NCBI RefSeq assembly: GCF_014905175.1
Contig: NC_057791.1
Location: 9,868,492-9,932,491 of the forward strand
DNA: 64,000 bases
Direction: 5' to 3'
Source: Aphidius gifuensis
Lineage: Eukaryota > Arthropoda > Insecta > Hymenoptera > Braconidae
The translations under genes and the position numbers were made by a program. Every line of letters starts with the position of its first letter. The stretch's first letter is position 1. The notes under the pieces are model-generated. The model did no database searches, had not been told where the DNA came from, and was given only the letters and a program-made list of their open reading frames with translations. Shown here piece by piece: positions 11,344-22,721 of this stretch.

Positions 11344-12414
11344 AGTATGTTATAGAACTCGCAATAGCTGTAGAAAAGGGTGGGCAGGGCGGAGCTTCAG
11401 CATGGAAGGGGACGGAACCCCTAATTTCTCATAGGGTGGTGACTGCGATCGATGGCTCGCGCTACGTTTTAATGTTTAGGGGTAGCTTTCAAATCCAACC
11501 AATGGCAAGCTATGAGTCCTTAACTTGGAAGATATATACTCTCAGCGGCAGTATGCGTGTATGTAGTGTATGCGTAAGTGCAAGTGTATTGTTGTTGCTG
11601 GAAAGGGGAAAAGATACCGCGGGCCCGTCCCATGCCACACCGTGTTACTTATCCATTATAACACTCCAAGATCTTGATTTAAGCCTGCAGCAGTGGTGAG
11701 CTTTTAACCAATTAGCCTTTATAGCTTTGCTACCCCTGATCTCCTCGTTCCTTTATGTACTCTTTCTTACTCTCTTTATTTATTTATACGGCTATATCCC
11801 CACAACACCATTTTACTCGTTTTGTTTTTTTTGTCGATTTACTTTTCGCTGACTTACTCTGTTTTTCGTTTCTTTTTCTCACTCAAAGCATACTTACATT
11901 TATATTATGACCTCAGCAATTATGTTCACACTATAGTCTACATTTCTTAATTGTTGATGATGCCATCGAAGCTCTATTAACTATTTCATACCTTAAACTC
12001 TGCTCGAGAATACAGCACTTTATCTATATATAGATATTTATATAAAGTGTATGTGTATTCTCGAGTAGAGTATAGATATATATATACATAATAAGTTCTG
12101 GCAGGATCGAAGTAGACTGGTTTAAAAAGTAATATTTATTTGACGGCTGATGGCAAATACGTTTTTCAAACGGGTAAAAACTTTTCATGACGGAGCCCGT
12201 GATATAGACTTGAAAAGTCAAAACGAAGAAGACCTGGTAACTTTTGTTGGGGCTGTTTGGCCCGCGTTACCCGTTAAAAATTAAAAATTTTCAATACTAG
12301 GGCTTGATTATTCCAAATTATTGCTGAAATATAATTTAATGGTTTATCAACAATAACATTATTCGAATCAAGGCTTTATTTGGGCCTTTAAAACATTTTA
12401 TTTCAACTCTATGA
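11344..12414. other. GC-richer flank, then AT-rich sequence; no gene seen
   Basis: 11400-11650 is unusually GC-rich for the window (GGGTGGGCAGGGCGGAGC, a CCAAT motif near 11500, CGCGGGCCCGTCCC) and may be regulatory. From 11700 on it is pyrimidine-rich and AT-rich. A 63-bp imperfect palindrome at 12003-12065 has CTCGAGAATAC at one end and GTATTCTCGAG at the other. Confidence 0.4.
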
Positions 12415-12674
12415 TGACATTCTTTGGTTCGTTTTTTTGATTTTTTTTTCGGCGAGCCATAACTTTTGTTATAATCAAGATAGAGATTTCGGATTAGGTT
12501 TATATTATGCGCCTTAAAAAAATCTAGTGATGGCGTTAGGGGTTTTGTTTTTTTCTATTAATAACGGTTTTCGAGAAAAAAAATTAAATATCCGAATTTT
12601 TCGTTAGATTTTGAAGTTTGTTTTTTTTTTTTCTCGAGAATTTTTAAATTTAAAAATATCAATTTAAAAATATC

Positions 12675-12800
12675 ATATCATGCGTCTTGGAAAACTCTAT
12701 CGCCCGCATTGTGGGTTTTTTTTTCTATTTATTTATAAATCTATAAATAGAAAAAAAAACCCACAATGCGGGCGATAGAGTTTTCCAAGACGCATGATAT
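12675..12800. repeat. Perfect 58-bp inverted repeat with 10-bp loop
   Basis: Bases 12675-12732 (ATATCATGCGTCTTGGAAAA…) are the exact reverse complement of 12743-12800. The palindrome sits inside the ATAGAGTTTT dispersed repeat (12420-12915), and that repeat's GGCGARCCAYAACTTTTGT block lies on both outer sides. Perfect arms imply a recent inverted duplication or a foldback artefact. Confidence 0.9.
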
Positions 12801-12926
12801 GAGCCTAATACGAAGTCTCTATTTTGATTTCGCATTGAGTTATTTATTGCGCCGTTTTTCAGTTTTTCTTCGGCGAACCACAACTTTTGTAAAAATGAAG
12901 ATATAGTTTTCGTATTATTCTCATAT

Positions 12927-14027
12927 GGACGCACCCGAATTCAGTGCCGTGGCCTCTGTGGCGAGGGACGTGACTTATGGACTTATCGTCCATACTGGTC
13001 ATTTGCCATGTTGAAAACAATGGACTTAGAAAAAAAAATTAAATTTTACAAAAAAAACTAAGTCTGTTAAAAGGAAAAAAATTTAGATATCTGAATTATT
13101 TTACTTAGCTAGATTTTTCACTTAGCTCGATTTTTTACTTAGCTGTAATTGTAGCCACACAACCAATATCTACATTATTTTACTTAGCTAGATTTTTCAC
13201 TTAGCTCGATTTTTTACTTAGCTGTAATTGTAGCCACACAACCAATATCTACAGTATTTTACTCAGCTAGATTTTTCACTTAGCTAGATTTTTTACTTAG
13301 CTGTAATTATAGCCACACAACCAATATCTACATTATTTTACTCAGCTAGATTTTTTACTTAGCTGTAATTGTAGCCACGCAATCAATATCTACATTATTT
13401 CACTTAGCTAGATTTTTTACTTCGGTACATCTAAGGCTAAGCTGAGTTCCTTTTTTTTCTAAGTACATTATTTTCAACATGGCACAACTAGACGAGGGAA
13501 TATCCGAATTCAGTGCCGTGGCCCCCGCGGTGAGGGACGTGACTTATCGTCCATACTGGTCTCCATGACCGTCCGTTGTCATTTTTATTTTTTGACTAGT
13601 TTCGTCTAGTTTTGCCATGTTGAAAACAATGGACTTAGAAAATTTAAATTCTACAAAAACTAAGTCCTTATTTTAGATATCTATTATTACGCTAGATTTT
13701 TCACTTAGCTGTTATTGTAGCCACACAATCATTATCTGCATTATTTTACTTAGCAAGATTATTTACTTAGCTTCCATTATAGCTAAACAATCGATATCTA
13801 CATTATTTTACTTAGCTAGATTTTTTGCTTAGCTGTAATTGTAACCACACAATCAATATCTACATTATTTTACTGAGCTAGATTTTTCACTTAGCTAAAT
13901 TTTTTTTAGACGAAACTAGTCGAAAAATAAAAATGACAACGGACGGTCATGGAGACCAGTATGGACGATAAGTCCATAAGTCACGTCCCTCGCCACGGGG
14001 GCCACGGCACTGAATTCGGGTGCGTCC
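12927..14027. mobile_element. TIR element with GAATTCAGTGCCGTGG ends and an internal satellite
   Basis: GGACGCACCCGAATTCAGTG at 12927 is inverted at 14008-14027, and similarity continues for about 70 bp (GAGGGACGTGACTTATGGAC). A third copy of the end block in direct orientation starts at 13503 (CCGAATTCAGTGCCGTGGCC) and pairs with the right end over about 105 bp through TTTTGACTAGTTTCGTCTAG, so the right half is itself a foldback. The interior carries a 79-bp satellite. No ORF. Confidence 0.8.
13100..13440. repeat. 79-bp tandem repeat (ACTTAGCT satellite)
   Basis: TTACTTAGCT or TTACTCAGCT recurs at 13101, 13180, 13259 and 13338, an exact 79-bp period, with a shorter last unit. Each unit contains three sub-blocks of the type TTACTTAGCTAGATTTT followed by GTAATTGTAGCCACACAA. 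Diverged units continue at 13680-13910. Confidence 0.9.
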
Positions 14028-14079
14028 CAGAAAACCTTTGGTGTAAAATACTTTCTGATGGATAGTTTAGACACACTAA

Positions 14080-14330
14080 TTTTTTAAGTAAGAAAACAAA
14101 TTTTTTCAAAATTCACATTTTCGTTTTTTAATTAAAACCTATTATCAATAGAACAAAAAACGTGGGCGATAGAGTTTTTTAATGCGCTTTTTTTAAGCCT
14201 AGTACGAAGTCTCTTGGTTACTTAGTTAGTAAGTTATGAGCATTTTTTTTTTTTCGCCGATGAATTCAATACTGCGGCTGAGCCTATGGCTCCTACACGG
14301 AGAAAAAAAAACGACAAATATTGATGAGAA
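14080..14330. repeat. Fragment of the ATAGAGTTTT dispersed repeat
   Basis: GGGCGATAGAGTTTTTTAATG, CCTAGTACGAAGTCTCT and CTGCGGCTGAGCC match blocks at 12700-12850 and 2770-2910. Confidence 0.6.
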
Positions 14331-14546
14331 AACAGGACAAAAATTGTCGTGCCGCACAACAAAGTAGAGGCGAAGTTGAAACTATAATATTTGTTCTGCC
14401 GGTAGTACAGTTTTTGTTCATCTGGCAGAGTAATAATTGCCGTGCTGTTTAACAAAATTTGTCATGATCCAAACAAAAATTAATAGACATACAACAAATA
14501 TTAAATTTTTTTTTTTCAAAATTACGGAATAAATTTTAATTATGAT

Positions 14547-14818
14547 TGTTGAGATTTAGTTATGTAGAGTAAATGATTATTAAACACGCAGTGGATTAAT
14601 TATTTAGTAATACGTTTATTTAGCAACTATATATGTATATGGTTCAGAGGTTGTTACAAGAAGAAGGATTTTATATTGAGGAACAAAATGTGGTAGACCT
14701 TTAATTAGTGAAGGTTATGTTAAGGATTCATTTAGGGTAAGGTTAGATTTATTTAGTAGGTATAGAAGTATCTATACATGTGCAATGTGGGTAATGCAGA
14801 AATTAACATTTTCCAACA
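14547..14818 (-). repeat. 3' LTR of the copia element
   Basis: Read on the minus strand the LTR starts TGTTGGAAAATG at 14818, right after a purine tract, and would end …TCAACA at 14547, giving inverted TGTTGR/YCAACA ends and about 272 bp. The upstream boundary is firm; the downstream end is inferred from the inverted terminus. No second LTR was found near 17.1-18 kb. Confidence 0.6.
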
Positions 14819-14828
14819 CTCCCACTTT
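14819..14828 (-). promoter_or_regulatory. Polypurine tract of the copia element
   Basis: AAAGTGGGAG on the minus strand directly abuts the LTR start TGTTGG, the usual plus-strand primer arrangement in Ty1/copia elements. Confidence 0.75.
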
Positions 14829-14879
14829 AATTTCAGCATTATTGTTCAATTTCATATTTTTACTCATTTATTTTGTAAA

Positions 14880-16991
14880 TTATTTATTGGAGTAATTACT
14901 ATTTGTAACTCCTATCAGTTGTCTGAGTTTTTCAAAGCGTTCAACTGATAATGATTTTGTAAAAATATCAGCTTGCTGATTTTCAGTATTAATATACTGT
15001 GGTATAATTTTACCCTTATTTGCAAGTTCAAAGATAAACTTAAACTTGATATCTATATGCTTGGATTTCGTTTGAAATTGCCCATTTTTAATCCAAGTTA
15101 TTGCACTTTGATTGTCAATGTGCAATGTTGGTGGTTTAATACCACTATGAATTAGTTCTTGGATCAATTTGACTCCTCAAGTCAAGTTTGTACTAGTGTA
15201 GCAGGCTGCTATGAATTCAGCTTCTGCTGTTGACAATGAGATTGAACTTTGTCTCTTGGAACCCCAGACAACTGGACAACTTCCAAATTTTAAAATGTAT
15301 CCAGTTGTGGATCTTCTTGACTTGATGTCTCCTGCAAAATCTGAGTCTGTATAACCTTCAAACATCAGATTATTTCCTGCAGTAAACTTAATTCCAAATT
15401 CTGAAGTTCCTTTTAAGTACTTGAAAATTCTTTTTACTGCGACCCAGTGTGCTCTTTGATAGCATGAACAGTATTTACTCACAGTGTTCACTGCAAATGT
15501 GATGTCTGGACGAGTGATCATCGATAAGAATAGCAGGCTACCAACTGCTTCTCGATATGGGACATTTAAACTTGTACCATCTGTTTGTTGATCTTGAGGA
15601 TTACTTGATACCAGTGTGCTCAAGTCTTGATGATGATCACATGGTACACGAACTGGGTTTGCTTCCTTCATATTGAATCTTTGGAGGATTTTTTCAGTGT
15701 ACAGCTTTTGATGGGCAATGATAGACCCATCTGGACATCTCAGTAGCTGGATACCTAAAAACATACTAAGTGGACCAATTTTAATTTCAAGTTCATTTTG
15801 TAAATACCTTAGTAATTTGTCAATTCTTGTGTTGTCATTTGATATGACTAGTCCATCATCGACGTAGATGGCCAGTATGATGCACTCATCAAGATTTCCA
15901 GGTGATTTAAACACACAAGGATCAGCCTCCAGTGGTTTTAAATCATATTTTTCAAGACACCCAACAAACTTTTTATTCCAACATCTTGGGGTTTGTTTGA
16001 GTCCGTAGAGACTTTTCTTAAGTTTGCAAATTTTATTGCTTCCATCTTGAAAGCCTTCTGGCTGCATCATGTATACATTCTCTTGTAATTCCCCATACAG
16101 GAATGCGGTTTTAATATCAAATTGTCGTGTGTGCATTTTGTGTGATGCTGCAAGTGTTAAAATGAATCTAATCGAATCAAACTTAACAACTGGGCTGAAT
16201 GTTTCTGCATAATCAAACCCAGCTCTCTGCTGACAACCTTTGACAACTAGTCTGGCCTTGAATCTTTCAATGTCACCATTTGATTTTTGTTTTACTTTGT
16301 AGACCCATCTGTTAGTGAGGACATTCACTCCTGATGGTCGATTTACCAAGATCCAGGTGTCATTTTTCTTAAGTGCTTCCTGCATGGCTGATTCCCATTC
16401 ATTACAATGATCACTTTTCTTAGCATCATTGAATGTTAATGGTTCTTCACACAAGAGTATTGTACTTGTGTTATCAGCTTCCGTTGAGTTGTCCCTGCAG
16501 TTGTTACAGCTGTATTCTTTTTCTTTTATGGACTCATCAACTCCTACAGACTCCATATGGAACCAGTCAACACATTTTCCACAGCCGACCCAACCTACGT
16601 TGTCATCACGTGGATGTTTGCATACATCAGCCTTGCACCAATGTCCATCAGCAGAGTCAATTGACCTGCTGCCAGCACTACCACATTCATCTTCAGATGA
16701 ATCTAAATACTGATAGTCTTGAGGTACTTGTTGATGATGATCTTGAAGCACTTGTTGATGATGATCTTGAAGCACTTGTTGATGATGATCTTGAAGCACT
16801 TGTTGATGATGATCTTGAAGCACTTGTTGATGATGATCTTGAAGCACTTGTTGTTGATGATCTTGAAGCACTTGTTGTTGACGATCTTGAAGCACTTGTT
16901 GTTGATGATCTTGAAGCACTTGTTGTTGACGATCTTGAAGCACTTGTTGATGATGATCTTGAAGCACTTGTTGTTGATGATCTTGAAGCAC
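14880..16991 (-). pseudogene. Ty1/copia-type reverse transcriptase-RNase H with N-terminal PHD-like finger; one in-frame stop
   Basis: The 604-codon frame holds, in order: eleven LQD(H/R)(Q/H)QQV octapeptides (residues 2-89); a PHD-like finger at about 119-165 (C-x4-C, C-x2-C, WFH, C-x2-C); the copia pre-RT linker; RT with QFDIKTAFL and the catalytic YVDDGLVIS; then RNase H with TDSDFAGD and STAEAEFIAAC. A single TGA at 15177-15179 interrupts RNase H. The same frame resumes and carries the remaining acidic sites (HIDNQSA and ENQQADIFTKSL), ending at 14880. All RNase H acidic positions are therefore visible across the break. Gag, protease and the integrase core are absent, so this is a 5'-truncated or rearranged copy, probably inactive by itself unless the stop is read through. 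The LQDHQQQ frame differs from the MASVYDV leader frame upstream. Confidence 0.9.
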
Positions 16992-17089
16992 TTGTTGATG
17001 ATGATCTTGAAGCTCTTGTTGATGATGAATTTTTGTTGTCCTTTGTGGCGTTGTGTGTGCGTGGGCGTTACATCGTACACTGAAGCCAT
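16703..17089 (-). CDS. Possible leader ORF running into the 24-bp repeat in another frame
   Basis: An ATG at 17089 opens MASVYDVTPTHTQRHKGQQK and then reads the 24-bp repeat as FKIIINKC units before stopping at 16703. It is one frame off the RT frame. The 24-bp repeat is open in several frames, so a slip of one or two bases near its start would have fused this leader to the finger-RT ORF. Either that slip happened, or the leader is noncoding. No family recognised. Confidence 0.3.
   Translation of the reverse strand: MASVYDVTPTHTQRHKGQQKFIINKSFKIIINKCFKIINNKCFKIIINKCFKIVNNKCFKIINNKCFKIVNNKCFKIINNKCFKIIINKCFKIIINKCFKIIINKCFKIIINKCFKIIINKYLKTISI
16717..17028. repeat. 24-bp minisatellite, 13 units
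   Basis: Thirteen consecutive 24-bp units of the form TCTTGAAGCACTTGTTGATG plus ATGA from 16717 to 17028, differing mainly by GATGATGA/GTTGATGA/GTTGACGA. Being a multiple of three, the unit stays open in several frames on both strands, which explains the overlapping ORFs on the plus strand. Confidence 0.95.
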
Positions 17090-17128
17090 GCTTTTATCGT
17101 GTGTTGTTTTTGGTCGCAGAAGACACAA

Positions 17129-17830
17129 ACGGAAATTTAACGTTTTCTGTTGCGTTTTGAAAAAGTTATTAATAAAAATATGAGATACCGCCTATACCTT
17201 GCGTGTTAAAGTTGTCAACTTTGACAGTAAATATCTCAAAAAAACCGAACAAAAAAAAATTGAAAAAAATTGACAATGTAGATAATTATTTCATTTAAAC
17301 ATAAGATAAAAAAAAAAAAAAATCTGTTGCGATTTCAGATTTTCAGAATCAACCTTAACAATAAAGAAAATTATTATTATTTTTATTTTTTGAAAGATTT
17401 TCAATTTTTAATTTTCAATTTTTTTAATGGGTTTTTTTTTTGTACAACTTAACATGGAAGTTAGAAAATTTTTTTCCTTATTAATGAAGACCTTCCAAAA
17501 AAATCTAAAAAAATACATATTTTTATAAATAAGTTAAATGAATCTCAAAATATAAATCTAGATAAAAAATAAAAACAAAATTAATTAATAATTTTTTTTT
17601 TTTAAAACCAAGTATTAAATGAAAATTAAAATCGTGACTGTATTTTGTTGACAATAAAATTTAAATATTATTAATTTATTCTTGGTTTAGATTTTTAACT
17701 TTATAAAAAAATAAAAATAAATAAGTTTTCTTTTTATTTTTTATATTTATTTAATTTATTCATAAAAATAACGTTTTTTTGAATGCATTGAAGGTATTTC
17801 TTAATAATGACAATAATTTTCCAACATTCA
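17129..17830. other. AT-rich, no gene seen
   Basis: Homopolymer-rich sequence where a 5' LTR or gag would be expected for the copia element; neither is visible. Confidence 0.6.
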
Positions 17831-17843
17831 CGTTGACGCGCGT

Positions 17844-17915
17844 TGGCTTCGGGGTAATACACTCGCGTTTAGAAACTAAGTTCAGGTAGGTCGCTAGGTA
17901 CATAGGTTCGATCCC
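17844..17915 (+). other. tRNA-like B box with weak A box
   Basis: GGTTCGATCCC at 17905 is close to the Pol III B-box consensus. TGGCTTCGGGG at 17844 is a weak A-box candidate. The region is GC-richer than its flanks and followed by an A-rich run, as in tRNA-derived SINEs. No intact cloverleaf seen. Confidence 0.35.
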
Positions 17916-18486
17916 GGTCAGTTGTACAAAAAAAAATTAAGGAAACACAGCGTTTATTATAATAGTTATTTTTTTTTTTTCAGTAACTAGTGAACTAGCC
18001 ATAGACTAGCCAATTGTCCCTTTCTATAGAAATCGTAAACGTCTAGTTTTGAATCTACAAACTATCTACATCTGAGTTTGAATCTAGTAAAAATAGCTAG
18101 TATTTAGACGTTTATGAGACTGAATTTCTACCAGGGAATCAATGATTTCTTTTCTAAATACATGATCAACGAGTAGATGTACATCAAAAAAATTAAAGAG
18201 TGCAAAGATTTATGACTAGGTTTTGAGGCAGATTGATGTCTGGAGCTATTTTGAGTATGAAGAATGGCACTTTTATTTAAGAAATCAGCAAATTTTCATA
18301 TTCGAAGAAGTATTCTTTCTAGATGTAGTAGCTTTCTACTCGTTTCTAGATACTTTAAAAAGCTTTGAAAGTAAATTCAAAATTGATTGAAAGCTTAAGT
18401 GTCAGAAGCACCGAGAGGCCATCCATACCCTAATTTAGTGACACCATGACTACAAATGTAGTCAAAATGTAATCAAAACTTAGTCG

Positions 18487-18599
18487 AAATGGCTGTGACT
18501 ACAAGCAGCTGGTGACTATATTAAAACGTAGTCACGTAATGGAGTTTTTTCTACTGTAGTCATTCGTAGTCACCAGCTGCTTGTAGTCACAGCCATTTT
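18487..18599. repeat. Palindromic foldback, about 32-bp arms
   Basis: AAATGGCTGTGACTACAAGC at 18487 and on through AGCTGGTGACTA is inverted at 18567-18599 (TAGTCACCAGCTGCTTGTAG…), with a loop of about 48 bp. It abuts the next element's left end. Confidence 0.85.
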
Positions 18600-19356
18600 G
18601 ATTAAAACTGCGCCTTTGGATTCTGGCACTGTTCCATTGGATTCATGGAGCACATTTTATTAAGCGCTGTTCAATGATATTTAAGAAGCACCAATATCGG
18701 TCCAGTTGCTCTATTAATTCAAAGGTGCTGTTCAACTGTATTCGTTGAGCAGCCTGAGCTGTCACTAGAATAAAGAAAGAGACGCTCATACACATAACAT
18801 AACCTCTCTATTTCAGTAACTATTAAACAATTAACATATATATGAATGCTATATGTTAAATATTCGATAAATTCAATAACTCAATAATAATATATAGAAT
18901 ATTTATAATAATTTATAAATTTATATTCATGATGTAAATATCATTACATGACAGAAGTAGAAGTACAAATAGAGAGAGAGAAAAAAAATATAATGTGTTG
19001 TAATAAATAAGTTGTGTCTGGGCATGCTTCCGAAATGCCTAAATCTGGATAGCTATTCTCGACATAATTATCCCCTCAGTTATCCCTGGCGACAGGGATA
19101 ACTATTTTGTGGAAATTCACCTTAATTTATGGCTTTATTTGTATCTTTTTCAATGGTTTCCATCAAACGACTATATCGCTTTTGAGCGTTTTCATGTTAT
19201 CCCCGGTACAGGGGATAATTATGTCGAGAATAGCTATCCTGCTCAACAAATATATAGGTACAGGACCAATAAATCAAAGGAACAACTTTAGCAAAGCAGT
19301 GGTCCATTAATCCAATGGAACAGCGCCTAGAATCCAAAGGCGCAGTTTTTGCAGTG
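18600..19356. mobile_element. TIR element, ends ACTGCGCCTTTGGATTCT
   Basis: AACTGCGCCTTTGGATTC at 18606 and CTGTTCCATTGGATT recur inverted at 19308-19348 (AATCCAATGGAACAG … AATCCAAAGGCGCAGTT). The left 240 bp have a close second copy at 42718-42968. A separate MITE (19047-19239) is inserted inside. No ORF. Confidence 0.8.
19047..19239. mobile_element. Nested 193-bp MITE, TIR GGATAGCTATTCTCGACATA
   Basis: The first 28 bases (GGATAGCTATTCTCGACATA then ATTATCCCC) are inverted at 19211-19239. A partial copy at 44165-44285 shares TTTTGTGGAAATT and TTTGTATCTTTTTCAATGG. The two short ORFs across it are incidental. Confidence 0.85.
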
Positions 19357-19594
19357 TACGTTTTAATGATAATCGATTGGACAGAAAATAAATAATAATA
19401 ATATTCAAGATGATAGTTTTTTATTTTTTCTTTATTTTAAAACTATTGGAGATTTATCACCCGGCAATATTTAAACTATTACAAATTTCATTTCAAAAGT
19501 ATGTTTTGATTTTATTATAAATTGAATCTTGAAATTGTTCAAATTATCCAAGTACTGATTTAGGTATATATTGACAGTTTTGATTAACACACAC

Positions 19595-19760
19595 ACTGAG
19601 AAAACAAATCAACATTTTTTTACTGTGCTAGCACGGTAATCGTCGGGCAAAAGCTGATTTTTTGGGTTTCTAATGTTCTGATAAATAAAAAATATTGTGT
19701 CGATAATATTAAATTACTGTAGGCATATCACTTTTTACTTTGCAGCATACCACAAACCAA
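19595..19760. mobile_element. Partial copy of the CACTGAGAAAAC MITE
   Basis: Direct-orientation match to 2089-2260: CACTGAGAAAAC, CTGTGCTAGCA, AATGTTCTGATAAATA. The right TIR is missing. Confidence 0.8.
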
Positions 19761-19789
19761 GTGACACCATGACTAAGTTCATAAATAGC

Positions 19790-21370
19790 CATCGAAAAGC
19801 ACTTGATTTTCCAGTTCTACCGATACCAAATTTTTTGCATGACTTATCTCATGAACGACATTCATTTTTAAACATATAAAACGGAAAATAAACATTGGAA
19901 AAATTACAAATAATATATTTTTTTTTTGTATAAACTATCTTTTTGATTTCGATTTATTATTTTTTATAACAAAAACAAATACAGTAAAACCTATATATAT
20001 TATAGTCATAGTATGACGAGGGATTGAGTATAAGCGCGACAGAGCAATGGAGAAAAAGAAGAAGCAAATCATACCGCATATGAGAACAATGCGCATGTTT
20101 AAAAAATTGTTTGATAAGAGAAAGATTCCTCCTCCACTCGTAGATATTTAAGATATATGGAAGTACGATCGATAAAAGTCCTACGACATTTCTTTTTAAT
20201 TTTGAATTTCTCTCTCAAATTATTATATTTTCTTATTTGATTGAAAGCAAATTAACCTTCAAATTGAGTGTCTTACTTTTCGGTTTAAGGAAAAGTAAGA
20301 TTCCAGTTTAGTGAATTTTCGTTCTAATAATCAAATTGAACGTTCTATTTTTCTGAACCATGGTACTATTTGCAAATAATACTTGTATCGAATCAAAACA
20401 AATATTTCACTCAAAACAAGACAATTTTTCTAAGTTGATACTTGGAACTGTAAGGGGTTAATCACACATCGCTTTAAAAAGAAATTGCTGAATTGTATTC
20501 TGCTTTCGTGAAATACCAGGATATAAGGCTTGAAGGGTGGGGCACGTACGAATTGGTTCCTGTTAAAAAAGAACATATCCGAATATTTTTTGGTTGATTC
20601 CCTTACCGTGTCTCTTTCACTTTTTTATCTCACTATTCCCATTTTCAAAAATTATCTAAAGATACGTATTAAATAGCCATAATCGGGTCCGGAAATTAGT
20701 TTCGTATCAGCCCTAAAATATGAACAGTTCACAATTCCCTAGTCCTCTATCAGTTGACGCTGCAAAGTTCGTAACTTTTTGTCAGTTCACAAGAAAAATG
20801 CGAACATATCACGTATCACATATGTACAGACTTGTCTGCAACGACTGTAAATAGCTGACGAACAATCATAGTTTTTGCATAAAACTAAATTACATTTATT
20901 GTCGGATAAATGAAATCATATGAACATCAACAGTAAGTTATTATATGAAAGTTCAATGAATAATCATAGTGTCAGACATTTATGAACATGAATGTGTCTG
21001 TAAATTAATACTTTAATATCACCATCATCTACTGTTTTAGCCTATCATTTCAATAAAAAGGAATATTCATCAACAATAAAGCTTATAAACTTTATAAACT
21101 CCATTCCAAAACATAAATCAGCATGAAGAATATTTGATATGAAAAGTTTCGTGGAATTTAGTTGAGCTTTGATATTTTTGTACTTCAAAAAATATTTGAA
21201 ACACTAAAAATTATTATTATTATTTTGACAATATTATTTCATGTTGATGTCGAACCCGAAAATTCAATGAGCTGATTGCCTCAGTATTGATTTTGTTTCG
21301 ATATGAAATATATCTATATGTATATAATATAATCGATTATTGTGCACCTAATATTCTATCTTTCTTTTTG
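19790..21370. other. No gene seen
   Basis: AT-rich sequence of mixed composition with no repeat found elsewhere in the window and no convincing ORF. 20030-20160 is slightly GC-richer. Confidence 0.5.
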
Positions 21371-21404
21371 ATTAAGGCGACATGAAACCCGATTCTGCCT
21401 TACC

Positions 21405-21830
21405 ATCTTGAAAATTTTCGAAACAACTTTTTTCAAAAACTACGTGTCAAATAATTCTGAAAATTTAGCTGTAGGTGTATTTTAATATTATCTACTGCAC
21501 CCAACTCTTTTTTTTTCAAAATTCGAAAATTTTTTTTCAAGTTGGTAATTTTTTGAAATTTTTGAAACAACTTTTTTCAAAAACTACGTGTCAAATAATT
21601 CTAAAAATTTAGCTGTAGGTGTATTTTAATATTATCTACTGCACCCAACTCTTTTTTTTTCAAAATTCGAAAATTTTTTTTCAAGTCGGTAATTTTTTGA
21701 AATTTTTGAAACAACTTTTTTTAAAAACCACTTGTCAAATAATTCTGAAAATTTAACTGTAAGTGTCTTTTAATATTATGTACTGCACCCAACTCTTTTT
21801 TTTTTTTTGAAATTCAAAAACTTTTTAATA
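21405..21830. repeat. 144-bp tandem repeat, 3 copies
   Basis: GAAACAACTTTTTT recurs at 21420, 21564 and 21708, an exact 144-bp period. Each unit holds ACTACGTGTCAAATAATTCT and CTACTGCACCCAACTC. The last unit is more diverged. Confidence 0.95.
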
Positions 21831-22069
21831 ATATTATAATTATAAGATTGTCAACACAAGTTACCCTTTTTTACCGGCAAAGCCCATTTATTTTATATAT
21901 AAAAAAAATTAATATAGTATTTATTGTATGGGAAAGTATACAGGACAGACAGACTTTACAGGAAAACTTGTGTCGATTGTTCAGTTTTTTTTTAAATGAC
22001 GTTTAAAAAAATTCTCGAATTATAAAAAAAAAGAGTTGAATAAAAATAAGAAATTACCACAATGAGTTT

Positions 22070-22140
22070 TATTTTTTCGCGCATGCGTGATTGAGTAATT
22101 GTGCTTTCTATCTCTTTTTAACCTGTCAAGATGGCCGTCC
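22070..22140 (+). promoter_or_regulatory. Promoter-like segment (GCGCATGCG and AAGATGGCCG)
   Basis: CGCGCATGCGTGA at 22078 resembles the palindromic NRF-1/Ewg site. CAAGATGGCCGTCC at 22127 matches a YY1/Pho-type core often found just inside animal 5' UTRs. The spacing of about 40 bp fits a TATA-less promoter driving plus-strand transcription. An ATG in the second motif opens only 35 codons. The assignment is by motif alone. Confidence 0.35.
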
Positions 22141-22721
22141 AACTGACACAACCGACACAACGCTGCACCAAGCAGAGATACATGTTCATACTTCTCCAAT
22201 ATAATAAAACAATTAAAAACAATATTTATTTGATATAAATTAAAAACTAATTAATAATAAAAGCGTCATTGGAGTATATATTTAAAACATCAACCTGATG
22301 GAACAATCAAATCAATCTGAAGTGTCAAATAATAATAATAATATTGTGTCATTGTATTTGGTGTCAAGATGTTGTTATTCAATTATCAGTACATCAACAA
22401 CAGCATATATACAACATTAAAATATTAATAAATCAAATAAATTACATAAATAGATAAGTTAAATAATTGTATAAATGGATCAGTAATGTCATCAGTTAAT
22501 ACAAAAAATTAACAAAAAATACTTGATATGTTATAGGTTATGTTGTGGAAAAATATCAGTTGTCAGATTGTATTGATCAATTTGGAAAACATATTTATTA
22601 TAACAATTTATAAGAAAAAATTCATTTATCCATTGGAACAAAAGGTATTGGATAGATTAGTTGGTGATTGGTTCAGTTGGACATAAATATTGAGTGTTAA
22701 CATCATTATTTTAAAAATATC

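Noticed and set aside
16433..17183. Plus-strand ORFs of 216 and 154 aa over the copia element
   Set aside because: They only translate the 24-bp minisatellite and the antisense of the finger-RT gene; the unit length is a multiple of three, so several frames stay open.
17808..17830. TGTTGGAAAAT on the minus strand as a possible 5' LTR start for the copia element
   Set aside because: Only the first 11 bases match the 3' LTR at 14818; the following sequence diverges completely.
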